A stretch of DNA of 64,000 bases from Mrakia gelida (lineage: Eukaryota; Basidiomycota; Tremellomycetes; Cystofilobasidiales; Mrakiaceae), in the NCBI GenBank assembly GCA_024345305.1, contig BRON01000002.1, forward strand, positions 1,054,001-1,118,000. The letters run 5' to 3'. This document shows, one piece after another, positions 12,001 to 23,100 of this stretch. Both the position numbers and the translations under genes were made by a program. Positions within the stretch are counted from its first letter, which is position 1. The number at the start of each line of letters is the position of its first letter. The notes under the pieces were generated by a model. That model saw only the letters and a list, made by a program, of their open reading frames with translations. It did no database searches and had not been told where the DNA came from.

Positions 12001-13862
12001 ACTCGAATGAGCGGGACCGAGCTCGTCCTTTCCCTTCTCTGTACGTCTTTTTTTTCCGTGGAGCTCTCTTCGCGTCGAACGAAGCTAGCTCGCTGACCCT
12101 TTGCCCACCCTCGCTTCAGCCGAATGCACTCCCGAATCGACTTCCCACCTCTGCGTATCTCGACCTAAAGAGATTGGCGGCGTCGTCTCGTCGATTCTTC
12201 TCGCGATGCTCGTCAAGGGAGGACTTACGGTCATCACCTTCGGGATCAAGCTTCCAGGTCCGTTTGCCTTTGCTCGTACTGCTTCTAATGGTGCTCGAGC
12301 TGATCCTCGTCACTCTCTTACTCCTTTTCTCCAGCTGGAGTGTGAGTTCTTCGTTACCCTTGCTCCGGTTGTCATTCCGCTTCCCTCGACGAAGCTCACT
12401 CGTCTCTCCCGCTTTCTTTCTCCAGCTTCATCCCAACTCTCGCCGTCGGAGCTTGCTGTGGACGTGTTCTGGGTCTAGGAATTCGTTCGTCCACGTCCCC
12501 TTCCCCTTTTCGCTCGTGCACGCGTCGAGAACTGACCGCTTCTCCTTCGGTTCGTACAGAGTACCTCGAAAGCCAGTACCCTTCGGCGTCCCTCTTCGAG
12601 AGTTGCACCAAACACGGAGACTGCGTCGTTCCAGGAGTCTTCGCCGTCGTCGGAGCTGCTGCTTCTCTCGCTGGAGTCACGAGAACGACCGTGAGTGATC
12701 GTCTTGTTTCGCGTCTTCGAGTCGACTCGACGCTGACGCTTGTCTCGCTTTTTTTTTTGCAGGTCTCTCTCGCCGTCATCGTTCTCGAGTTGACTGGATC
12801 CTTGACCTACGTGGTGCCTGTTTCGATTGCTATCCTCGTCGCGAAGACGGTGAGTCTCTCGCAGCAGAAAAAGGAGTCGACTCGACTGACCGCCTCGCAA
12901 CTTCGTTATTTTCGCTCAGGTGGCCGACTCGTTGCAGCCCCGAGGGATCTACGACCTAGTCATCCAACTGGCTGGCCTTCCGTTCCTCGATGCGAAGGAG
13001 TCTCACCGATGGGGAGCTCTTCAAGTCGTCGATGCGGTCCGTCCCTCCCTTTCCTCCTCCCCCTCTCCTTTTTTCCAGTCGGCTGACGCCTCCTTTCTCC
13101 CCTTCTTATTTCCCAGGCCGACTCTGGCGCAGACGTGATTCGCTGCGACCGCGACAACACCGTCTCATCGCTCACGACGAAGCTCGCTCGAATCTGTCGA
13201 GCAGGAGGCCATGACGGAGGGTTCCCGGTCGTCGAAAAGGAGGCTGGAGGCCTCAGGCTTCGAGGAATCATCGCTGTGAACGAGCTGGAACATGCTTTGT
13301 GTGAGTTGAGCCCTCCCCTGTCGCGTTCGAACCCGAGCTGACCTTTCGTTCGATCGTTTCCAGTCGACCTCTCCTCCTCTCCCCTATCGGTCTGCAACCT
13401 CAAACCAAGCCTCCATCTAGGGAGTAGGAGATCCGGAACCATGTCGGTCACCTCGTTCCAGGACGTCTCAGGATTCGCTGCTCACGGGAAGGATCCCTTC
13501 GATCTTGTCTCGTTCATCGATCAGGTCAGTTTTCACTCGCGTCGTTCTTCCTTCCTTCTCTCCCTCTCTCTCAGAACTGATCCCAATCTCCTATTCCATC
13601 CCACACAGACACCTCTGACAGTCCAACTACACTCTCCTCTCGAGCTCGTCCAGCAGCTCTTCGTCAAACTCGGTCAGTCAGACTCTCTCCCACTTTTCCG
13701 TTCGTTTCGACGCGCTCGCTGACTTCGCTCTTTGTTCTGACTTTCGTAATAGGTGTTCGACAAGTCGTCGTGGTGAACGAGAAAGGGTTCTACCAGGGGT
13801 TGATATCCAAGTCGCAATGGCTCTCGTTCCTCGCGAAGCTGGAGGAGGAGAACGGGCATTGA
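9055..13862 (+). CDS. GEF1: CLC chloride/proton antiporter (Gef1/ClC-3 type) with C-terminal CBS pair
   Basis: A first exon of 202 codons (9055..9660) encodes a disordered Ser/Pro/Gly-rich cytosolic N-terminus. Many short exons follow, coding the CLC pore: [15 protein letters not shown], then [14 protein letters not shown] with the gating Glu, then [15 protein letters not shown] with the internal proton Glu, then [19 protein letters not shown], then [16 protein letters not shown]. The C-terminal part has two CBS-like halves, one around [13 protein letters not shown] and one around [18 protein letters not shown] to the stop. Presence of both glutamates predicts 2Cl-/H+ exchange rather than a channel. 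Relatives act in Golgi, endosome and vacuole membranes and support acidification and copper loading. The GVFIP loop is encoded partly by a 7-nt exon at 12335..12341. Starts at the first ATG of the long first exon. Confidence 0.93.
12335..12341 (+). other. 7-nt microexon in the CLC gene
   Basis: The upstream exon ends at 12257 after CTTCCAG, and the downstream exon starts at 12426 with CTTCATCCC. Only inserting CTGGAGT, flanked by TTTCTCCAG before and GTGAGTTC after, restores the conserved Leu-Pro-Ala-Gly-Val-Phe-Ile-Pro motif in frame. Skipping it would remove 7 nt and shift the frame. The flanking introns are 12258..12334 and 12342..12425. Confidence 0.8.
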
Positions 13863-14153
13863 GAGGTCGTCGCGTCGAGTCGGGGCACGAGGAGGGAAGA
13901 GAGACGAGAAGTAGCACGCTTTTTGTATAACGATCGGTACGAGACGAGCAGCACACTTTTTTATGGTATTTAACGATTCTTCCTTTGATCTGTCGCCGTC
14001 GCAGAAGTGGCGAGCAAAGACGAGAACAGGGCCGAGACGACGAGAGCGCCAATCCTTGTGCTCTCTCTTTGCGACTCTCGTCAAAACAACGAATTGTTCT
14101 AAAGTCCATGCATGTCCACTCTTCCCTCCTCCTCCCAAACCGACCTCTCGAGA

Positions 14154-16648
14154 TCAACCCTCGAGCTCTCCGCTCTTCAAAGCAGCCTTGTCCACCACGT
14201 CCTCCTCGTCGTTCTTCCTCGGCTTGCCCGAGACTCGGACGGCGGAGGGAGGGATGATGCCCTTGATGCTGTGCGAACGAAGAGGGTGCGGGGAGGGGGT
14301 GGGCGAAGAAGAGCGAGGGAAAGTCAGCGAAGTGAGCGAAGGAGGAAAGAAAGGAGAGGTCGGAACGAACTTGAGGAATCCGAAATCCTCGATGTGTTCG
14401 GTGTTATCGAGGGAGTTCATCCATTTGGAGAAACTGTGGTAGCCATCGATCGATCAGACAAACCGAGAAGAGCAGAGCAGGAGTCAGTCGCAGAAAGAGA
14501 ACAGCGGAAAGCAAACTCGACGCGACTTCGAACGGCGAACTCACGTATCCGTCTTCTCCTCCTCATCCCTCAAAGCCTCGTAGATCTGCTCGACCTTGAA
14601 CTTATCGATCGTGTCCCTGAACTGCTCGAAGTTGATAGGGTCCGTAGCGGAAGCGAATCGATCTCCTTTGGTGACGTTGGAGTTGTGAGTTTCGAAGATG
14701 GGTTGTTCGAGGAGGAGTCCGAGAGCGGGAGCTTTGGGAGTGTGGATCATTCGAGGGCCTGGAGGGAACGAAGAAGGAGTAGGTCTGGTCAGTTTGCAAG
14801 GGAGAGGAAAGGGGCTTTGAGGGAGGCGGGGACGCACCGAAAGTCTCAGGAATTAGCGAAGCGGGAGTGTGAGTTCTCGTCGTGAGGATGACCATTCCGA
14901 TCATCTTTCGAATTTGATGAAGCATGAAGGACTGCCCGTGGAATCGGAAGGAGATCCACTCGGTTCCGTTGAACACGACGGGCTCACGAACCTGATAATG
15001 AAAAGAGGAAGGTCAACTCCTTCGTCGACGCGTCGAAACAAGCTCGAGAGATTCGAAGCTCACCTCCATCTTGAGCATGTATCGTTGAGCAGCTCGATCG
15101 TTGAATGAACGCTCGACGGTGTAGTTGTGGAAATTGCTGCGAGTGAAAGAAGGACCAAGATTTAGCACTCGAGGCGACGAATGAGAGGAAGAACGAGAAA
15201 CCGAACTGACTGAGTTCCCTCGAACTGCTTGATCGCAGCCCTAGCCCTCTCTAACGTCGGCTGATCGACCCTCCACTCTTTCCTCTTCACGATGTCCTCC
15301 GTCCAAGTTCCCGCGGTCCCGTTCTCCTTCCAGAAAGGGTGCTCGGCAGGGTCGTAAGGCTCGTTCGCCTCGGACGTCGACGACGAAGGAGCGACGACTT
15401 GCGCCTGGAGCATCTTGGCGACGGAGGATTCAGGTTTGGGAGGGAGAAGGATGTGCGAGGGGAGCAGATACTCGTAGACTCGAGAGTCGCAGGCACTGTT
15501 GGGAGATTGAAGCAAAGGAGGTCGTGTCAGAAGAAGGCGCGTGTTGGAGAGATGGGAGGGAAGGAACGAACAGTCGAGCGTTAAACGACGAGTTAACTCG
15601 AACGAATCCCCACATCCTCACTTGAGGCGGGAGGAAGGAGTTGATGTGGGCAGTCATATCCTCGATTCCTGGGACCTCAGTGATCATCTTGAGGGAGACT
15701 GGGAAAGTTCGAAAAGACGCGTCGAAACGAAACGAGAGTCAGTCTCGAGCAGCTCTGAGTTCGAACGACGTTTGAAACCAGACGTAGGACTCACCGACGT
15801 TTCCAGCAGCATGAACACCAGCATCTGTACGAGCAGCTCGGGCGAGAGAGACCTGAGCGAAGGAGAGCGGTGGGAAGGGGGGTGAGCCAACGAACGCGGA
15901 GAGGGAAGGAAGTGTGAGGGAGAAGGAGAGAGGTCGAGCTCACCTTGTTCGAGCTGTCCGCGTTATCCTGAGAAACAGCGCCAGCCTTAACGAAAGCCTC
16001 GAACATGATCCCCTCGATGGTCTTCACACTCGGATCCTTCTGACTACACGAACCCAAGCAGAATCCAACCGAAACGGAAGTCAGCCCAAACGCAAGGTCA
16101 ACGATGGCCCTTCGGTCCCTTCCCTCAGCTCTCGCGACTCACATCTGCATCCCCTTGCACCCAGTTCCGGAGAAACCTATCATCACGGCCGTCTTCTTCT
16201 TCGGCAACCTCTCGGTCTTGGGTCTGGGAGGTTCTCCAGCAGCAGCGAGAGCAGCGTCCTCCTCGTCTCGAGCGTTTCGAGGTTGACCTCTTCCTCGTCC
16301 TCCTCCTCCTCCAGCGTCCGCTCCTTTCTTCTCCTTCCCTTCCCATTTCCGCTTAGGCTTCTTGTCCTGCTTTTTGTTTCGTCCTCCCTCAACATGGGTG
16401 GCAGCTGAAGCGTCGGCGGTTTCGTTGGCGGCGGCTTCCTCGTTCGAGGTCGAAGGGGGAGCGACCTCCTGGTCCTGCTCCTTGAGCTTCTTGGCTTCCG
16501 AGGGAGTAGTAGCGGCGAGAGCAGCAGCGAGGGAGGAGGAAGGGGGAGGAGTCATCGATCGAGCTCGTTTCGTGGAGGTTGTTGTTGTAGATTCGTCGGT
16601 TGAAGAAGCTGGAGGAGGAGGAGGAGCGTCGACGACTTGGTCGGTCAT
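14154..16648 (-). CDS. PUS1: tRNA pseudouridine synthase Pus1 (TruA family)
   Basis: TruA-type enzymes isomerise uridine to pseudouridine in tRNA; Pus1 acts in the nucleus, and in some fungi in mitochondria, on several positions. The ATG at 16648 opens a low-complexity N-terminus with acidic, Ala-rich and Lys/Arg-rich stretches ([17 protein letters not shown]) that would serve as a nuclear targeting signal. The catalytic domain then shows [33 protein letters not shown], the active-site motif [14 protein letters not shown] with its Asp, [23 protein letters not shown], and [20 protein letters not shown]. The end is a short acidic/basic tail, SGELEG then TGA. About ten exons are joined by short introns with CTGAC branch sites. 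The ARTDAGVHA segment lies in one exon near 15840..15790. Confidence 0.92.
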
Positions 16649-17244
16649 TCGTTCGAGGTTGGCGAAGGAGCGGAACGAGCGAGGAGAGAGGAAGGAGGTG
16701 GGTGAGGAGAGGATTAGGGTCCGGTGAAGGAGATGAAAGGAGGTGGGAGTGAGAAAACGAATCGTGACGGTTTGAAAGGGAAGGAAGGAAGGAGCTGATC
16801 CAGGTCAACTTTCGAGGAAGGCGGAGAGTTTCATCGAAATCTTGAAGACGACGCGATTTCTGTCGTGATGAGCTTAATTGCTCTGGGAGAGGTCTGGGAT
16901 TGGGAGAGATATGTGTAGTAGAGATCGTTACTCTCGCTCCAGAAAGTTTTCTCGGTCAAGTCGGTCGAGACGAACGGAAGTCGAAGTGGGACGCGAGCTC
17001 ATCAGGTTCTCGTCTCCTCCCCTTTCCACCTTCGCCAGCTCAGCTCAAGCAGACTCTCTCAACTCGTAGACGGCTACACAGGAGACGCTCGCGAGTGAGG
17101 TCCAAGATAAAGTACTCTCGGGTCTCTCGGGAAGGAAGGCGAGCGACGCGACGAAAGAGTGAACGACCAACAGGCATGCAAATCTCGAAGGGCAAGGCGA
17201 AGGAACGACCCAGTCCAGCAAAGATAGGCGAAACGTGTATCTGT
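16649..17244. other. Intergenic region, PUS1 promoter and P1 3' side
   Basis: It separates PUS1 from the stop of P1, both on the minus strand. No coding exon chain is visible. The PUS1-proximal half is GA-rich. Confidence 0.4.
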
Positions 17245-18020
17245 TTAATCGAAGAGTCCGAAGCCCATATCGTCGTCTGTATAGCAGCAAAGGAAGAAGA
17301 AAGGTCAGTCGAGGGAAAGGGAAGGGAGAGAGGAGGAAGGGAGAGCTGAAACGTACCGGACTCCTCCTTCTCCTCAACCTTCTCCTCCTTCTTCTCCTCG
17401 ACGGGAGCGGCTGCGGCTCCTCCAGCGGCGGCGGCGGCGACGGGGGCTCCAGCGGCTGTAAGGCGAAGAAGAAAGGCAAGGGCGGGTGAGAGGTCAGCTC
17501 TCGAAGGAAGGGAGGGAGGGTGAGGCGAAGGTCGAGCTCGCAAGCGAGTTTGTTCCTCCTTCAACAGAGCCAAATGAGATGCGAGAACAAGACTAACCTC
17601 CTCCGGCTCCGGATCCAACGTTGGAAAGAAGGGCCTTGACGTCCTTACCCTCGAGGGCCTTGGCGAGAAGGGTGGCCCAGATGGGCTCGAGGTCGACCTT
17701 AGCGGCGGAGGTGAGAGTGACGAGCTTGTCGGCAGTGATCTCGATACCCTCATCGGCGAGGATGAGAGCAGCGTAAGAAGCGGCGAGTTCAGACTGGGAG
17801 GAGAGGAGCAGAAAGAGAAGGGGGAGTCAGGACGTGGGAGGGAGGGGAGGGGAAGGGAGGAAGGTGGTGAGGTCGAGAAAAGTGAGCGAGGTCGTCCATC
17901 CGTCTCTTCTTCCCTCCTCCTTCGCTCCTCCAATCCGTCCCTTCAGCCCAGACCAACATGACCACCACCTCCTCCGAAGCCGTGGGTATCCGTGAGAGCT
18001 GAGAGATGAGGACTCACCAT
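17245..18020 (-). CDS. RPP1: 60S acidic ribosomal stalk protein P1
   Basis: P1 dimerises with P2 on uL10 to form the ribosomal stalk that recruits elongation factors. Exons are 18020..18018, 17793..17598, 17455..17357 and 17276..17245. The first contains only the ATG, directly followed by GTGAGTCC; the second continues [19 protein letters not shown] and covers the dimerisation helices to VGSGAGG; the third is the Ala/Gly hinge and the Lys/Glu-rich stretch; the last gives [11 protein letters not shown], the universal P-protein C-terminus, then TAA. The size, about 110 residues, suits the family. Without the isolated start codon the second exon has no in-frame ATG near the conserved N-terminus, which is why this start was chosen. 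The upstream region is shared with divergent eL34. Confidence 0.92.
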
Positions 18021-18919
18021 TATGATAGGGCTGCACGAATCGATTTAAGCCGAGGCGGACTGGTGCTTGATGCCCTGGAGGAGAGGGAGAGAAACGAGCA
18101 CAGAGAGCCAGCGAAAAAGGGAGAAAGAGGAAAGTCAGCATGGAGTCAAGCTGGGTCCTCATGTTGAGTAAGTCGTTCCAGCAGAAGAGGGGAGAGAACT
18201 TGCGGGTTGATGGTTGAGGGAGAAAGAGACGAGGAGAGAGAACGTCTGGCTGTTCACGCAAAGTTTCGAATTTGACAGCCCGCAGAGAGGAAGCCCTAGC
18301 GGTTTTTCCCCTCATCCTCCGACTTCCACCCGCAAGAACATCTCCGTACGTATACTCGTCCAGTCGTGTACATCAACATACAGTCAACCCTCCCCATCCA
18401 CTCTCGCCAAAAATCCGCACCTCTCTAGCCCAAGGAACGCTCTCAAACCGACCGAGAAGAACCAGCTCCCCTCCTCCCCTCCCTCAAAGGTCGAGCTCGC
18501 GAAGGCCACTCCTCCCCCTAGAGAGGAGAGACTATGCTGGTTTTTGCACGAGGGGACAGAGTCATCTCTTGTGCTTGGACTGGTGGTCGAACGAGGGTGG
18601 TTGGATATCTGTGGGAGGTTGTAGAGAAGGTCGAAGAGGACGAGTCGAACGCACCCTCCCTCCTATGGACCTCACCTCCCCCTTCCTCCCTTACACCTTG
18701 AACCTATCGCCAAAAATCCACTTTCACCACCTTGCACCAACATCAGCACCCTCCCATCCTCATCCTCAGCTCCTTCTCATCCCTACCGAACCATCTCAAC
18801 CCTCGCCAACACACCCTCTTTCCATCAGCTCCCTCCCCTCCTCGACTTCGCGGCCAGCTCGCTGACCTTCGTTCCCTTCCCTTCCCTCCACCCCATCTTC
18901 ATTCCTCCTCCTACAGAAA
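18021..18919. promoter_or_regulatory. Shared divergent upstream region of P1 and eL34
   Basis: Two ribosomal-protein start codons face away from each other across 899 bp. The eL34-proximal part is CT-rich, as is common upstream of fungal ribosomal-protein genes. No coding exon chain was found. ORFs at 18214-18865 are CT-repeat driven and lack family signatures. Part of the region could be 5' UTR introns. Confidence 0.5.
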
Positions 18920-19838
18920 ATGGCTCAACGTGTCACCCTCCGAACCCGAAAGTCGTACAACACCAAGTCCGCCAGGAACAAGGTCGTCAAGACCCCTGGA
19001 GGAAAGCTTGTTGTCCAGAACTTGAAGAAGGTCGCGACCGCTCCCAAGTGTGGTACGTCCTCCCCTCCCTCCCTTTCCTCGCTCGCACTGGAACTCTCTA
19101 GAGACTCGAAGACGTTGAGCTGACAAGCTCCCTCTCCTCTTCCTCCCCTAGGTGACTGTGGGTCCGGACTCCCCGGAGTGAGTAGTTGAGCTCGACTCGG
19201 TCGAAGGAAGGAAGGAGCTGCTTCAATCGAACGGAAGCTCGAGCTCTCGAGCTGACCTTTCCTTCCCTTCCTCTTCCTTAGATCCCCGCTCTCCGACCCC
19301 GCCAGTACGCCACTCTTTCCAAGAGGTACGTCTTTCTTCCCTTCCATTCTCTCGCTTCCACGGCCTCTCGACAGAGCTCACACAAGCGTCGAGCTGACTT
19401 CTCCTTTCTCCCTCCCTTCCTCCTCCTTCTCTTCCCTCCCTCGTCTTCCACCACTCCTTCAGGCAGAAGACGGTCTCGCGAGCTTACGGTGGATCCCGAT
19501 GTGCTGGATGCACCCGAACTCGAATTCTTCGAGCTTTCCTCGTCGAGGAGGCCAAGGTGCGTTTTGAGCTCGAGCTCAACATCCCTTCCCTCCCTTCCCC
19601 TCCTCCTCACCCCCACACACCCTCACCTCGGCCGACAATCCACCATCACCACGTACTACACCATTCTCTCATCACCACCACACTCCCGCCGCCACCCTCC
19701 TCGTCTCAACTCCCTCGTGCCCTCGTCCCTCTCGAACCCATCACTGACCTCCTTACCCTTCCCTCGCTTCGCCCTTTCTGCCTCCAGATTGTCAAGAAGG
19801 TCGTCAAGTCGCAGAAGCTTGCTTCTTCCAAGAAGTAA
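18920..19838 (+). CDS. RPL34: 60S ribosomal protein eL34
   Basis: Five exons, 18920..19052, 19152..19177, 19282..19325, 19463..19556 and 19788..19838, give a continuous eL34. It starts MAQRVTLRTRKSYNTKSAR, continues KTPGGKLVVQNLKK, has the zinc-binding pairs KCGDCG and CAGCTR, then RILRAFLVEEAKIVKKVV and a Lys-rich end SQKLASSKK before TAA. The protein binds 25S rRNA in the large subunit. Exon 2 is only 26 nt. The last intron, 231 nt, is longer than the other three and ends in a typical CTGAC...CAG. Size, about 115 residues, is normal. Confidence 0.95.
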
Positions 19839-20158
19839 ATACCCCGCTCAGGGTGTTTCGCTTTTTGCTTGGACTGGATGAGGAGGAAGAGGGAGAGAAG
19901 AGGGAGGGAAGCGTCACGATTTATGCTTCTCCTTTCACGGCAAACGCTCTTTCTTCGCGTCGAGGAAAGCACACTGGAGAGCGGGGGAAAGAGTGATAGC
20001 ACGGGCATTAAGATCATGAAAAGTTGAGGCACGACGAGCAAGGGTATAGCAAACCGAAGGGGAAGAAAGAAGAGCGGACGCGACGAACGAACGAAGACAA
20101 AGGCGATGAGAGAGGCAAAGCGGAACAAGATGCAGGTCTAAATCTAGTCTAGTCTAGT
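19839..20158. other. Convergent intergenic region, eL34 / TOF1
   Basis: Both genes end here. No coding signal is seen. The TOF1-proximal edge holds a TCTAG tandem repeat, listed separately. Confidence 0.4.
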
Positions 20159-20162
20159 CTAC
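20143..20162. repeat. Short tandem repeat, (TCTAG)3 TCTAC
   Basis: Four adjacent 5-bp units, the last with one change, overlap the TOF1 stop codon (20161..20159 on the minus strand). Read on the minus strand, the repeat gives several TAG triplets next to each other. Confidence 0.8.
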
Positions 20163-23100
20163 TCCTCCTCATCCTCATCATCCGACCAAACCACTAGTTT
20201 TTTCTTCTTCAACGCTCCTCCTCCCTGCGACGGCTCTGCCTCGTCGTCGCTCCCTCCTCCCTCCTCACTCCTCGCGGGCACCGCACTCTCGCTCCTCCCC
20301 CTCGTACCACTAGCTCCTCCATCCTCCTCCACCTCCATCGACTCCTCACGATCGTCCTGAGGAACAGCCACGTTGACGCGAGCCTTGGGTTTCGGTCGAG
20401 GCTTCTTCGTCGCATTGCTGTTCCCGTTGTCGTCAACGTCCTCGTCCATGTCGTCCTCGTCGGCATCGTTGGTTCCAGCGTTCGAAAGAGTCCTCGATCG
20501 ACCTAGTTCGCTGCTTCCTGCTTCGGACGAGCCTCCTCCTTCTCCGGCGGTCGAACGACGTTTTGCAGCAGGTTTCGACGAAGCGTTCGACTTCCGTTTC
20601 TTGGATCCGGCGGCGGTGGTTTCTCGAGCGCTGATGTCGACGGAGGCTGCTGCTGCTGCTCCGTTGTGGGATTGTTGTTTCGTGCGTTCGATCTGGGAGA
20701 GAAGGGGAGGGAGGTCAGACGGGGAGCGAGACGCGACGAGACGAGGAAGTGAAAAAGACGGGAGAACGGAACTCACCCTAGCTCGTTCAGCAGCCCAGAA
20801 GGCCTCGTCTGCCTCGTCGTCGTCGTCGGAATCCTGTGGAAAGGAAACAGCAAGAGCGAAAGAAAGAGGAGAGTCAGCTTCGTCGTTCGAGTCGACGCGT
20901 TTCGCCCGCCTCCAAGTTCGAACGGAGAAGGAGAGATCCTCACCTGAATGAACTGGGCCGACTTGAACTTGGAAACGTCCTGCTCCTTCTTCTTCTTAGT
21001 CCTTTTCGATCTAGGCTCCTCGTCCTCGTCCTCGTCAATCGCCCTGGCTGCTCTCGAGCGTCGTTTCCCTCCAGTCGAAGCTCGTTTCTTCTTCCGGAAC
21101 TTGATTTCTCCGTCTCCTCCGCCTTCGTAGTCTTGTTCTCCGAGATCGTCGTCGTCGTCCGAGACTTGAGGTCGAGTGAGAACACGTCGTTTCCGAGGAG
21201 CGAGTTTCTTCTTGAGCTTGTCGGAGGCGCGCTCGCCGTCGAGCTGTGGGACGAAGAAGAGGAGAGGAGGACGCGTCAGGAACAACAGGCTTCGGGAGAG
21301 GGGGAGGGTTCTCGAGGGAGGGGAGGGGAGGTGAGACTTGAACGGAGAGGGAGAGAGAGAGGAGGGACGTACATCGAGAGGTTCTCGAATGAAGCCTTCG
21401 ATGATTCTAGCGTTGGCTTCGAGTTCTGAGGGAGGGAAGAAGGCTGGGAGCGTCCATTGGAGGGGAACGACACCTGCGACGCGCGACACCAAAGCTAAGG
21501 TCAGCACGAGAGCTCGTTCGTCGATAACAGAAGGGAGTAAGAAAACGAACCAGCTTCGGAAGTCATCTCAAAGTAGAGAAGACGGAAGATGAGCTTGAGG
21601 TGAGGATCCATCGTCACGGCCGTCTTCTTCTCCTCGGTGTGGTACTCGATGTCTGTCGTCGAAGACGAGAGCACAAGATCATCAGTGTCAGTTCTCGTAG
21701 AGGAAAGAAGAGAGAGAAGGGACTCACGATGATCCGTAAACTTCTCCACCGCCTCCGCGGACGCTTCGATCTTCTTGTTGGCGTGAGCTCGAATCTCGTC
21801 GTCGGTGAGGTCTGTAGGGATGTCGACGATCCCGTCGGTGTTGAAGATGATCTCTTGACGAGCGGCGGCGACGTCGTTGAGAATCTGATGAAGAGGACGG
21901 GGAGACGACGAGAGGTCAGCTCGACAAGAAGAGAGGGAGAGAGGAGAGGGAGGAGCGAAACACGAACCTCGATAACCCAAGTAACGTGAGACATCTTGCC
22001 TGCGTCCAGCAGGACAGCAACAGCGATTCCAAGCTCCTGAGTATGGGTGAGACCCTTCTCGGCGATCTGAACGTCCACTGGGATCTTGAGCTGATTCGAA
22101 ACGAAGAACGATACCGAAACGAACGCGTCAGTTTCGATTTTCCTCCCCTCCCTTCTCTCCCTCGCACGAAGAGACTCACCTTCTTAACCCTCGAAGTCCC
22201 CTCATCCCCACTCGGTTCCTCTCCCTCCTCCGGCGCCCAACTCGAGAACATCTTCCACTTGTTTCGGTTCTTGGGGAAGAACGCCTCGACGAGCAAGAAC
22301 GGTGATTCCTGAGCCGTTTTGAAGAACTTGCGAAGGATGAAGTTGACGAGGGAGAGGAGATCCTTGGAGGATGGGTCCTTGGGCAGTGCGAGTTGGTTGT
22401 CGAGGATTCGGCGGAAGAGTTCGAGGACGGAGACCTGCCCGAAACGAAGAGAAAGGGTTCGAGTCAGTGGGAGAGACAGTGGGAGGGCAAGGCGAACGAG
22501 ACGGGGAGAGCTGGAGGGCTGACCTTGAAGAAGAGTCCTTCGGCTTTGACTTTGACGGCGAGACGATGGAGGAGCCCAACGACGCGTTTCATCTTCTCTG
22601 GGGAGTCGAAGTCGGCGAATCGCTCGAGGTAGGTGAGGAGAGTTGAGAGGATGTGTTCGTCGGCGAATCGCTGCAAACGAGAACGCGTAGCAACGAGTCA
22701 GCGCTGATGTCCAGAAAGAAGACTGCTAGAGAGAGAGACGATGTACTCACAGTCTCGTACTTTTCGAACGCGAACTTGTGCTCAGCGTAGTTGACGGCTC
22801 CTCGATCAGGGTCGATATCCTCGTCCTCTCCGTCGTCGTCGCCGCGAGAGCTCCGGACTGGAGCGAGACCAAAACGACCCGAAGAGAGATCAGCTTTTGG
22901 CTTTCCAAGACATTCTTACACGAAACAGGAGGGATGATGCGGCACGCTCAGGACTCACCACCCTTTCTCTTCGCCCTTTTCGCCTTCCTCTTCCGCACGA
23001 ACATGTAGACGTTGCTCTTCGAGTACTTCTCCAGCATCCTCAGCAGAACGTAGGCGAGGTGGACAACGGCATCGAGGTAGCTGTTAAACACCCAAAGGAA

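Noticed and set aside
17040..17933. Long frame antisense or out of phase across P1
   Set aside because: The four P1 exons explain the region fully; the long frame reads through introns and gives no family match.
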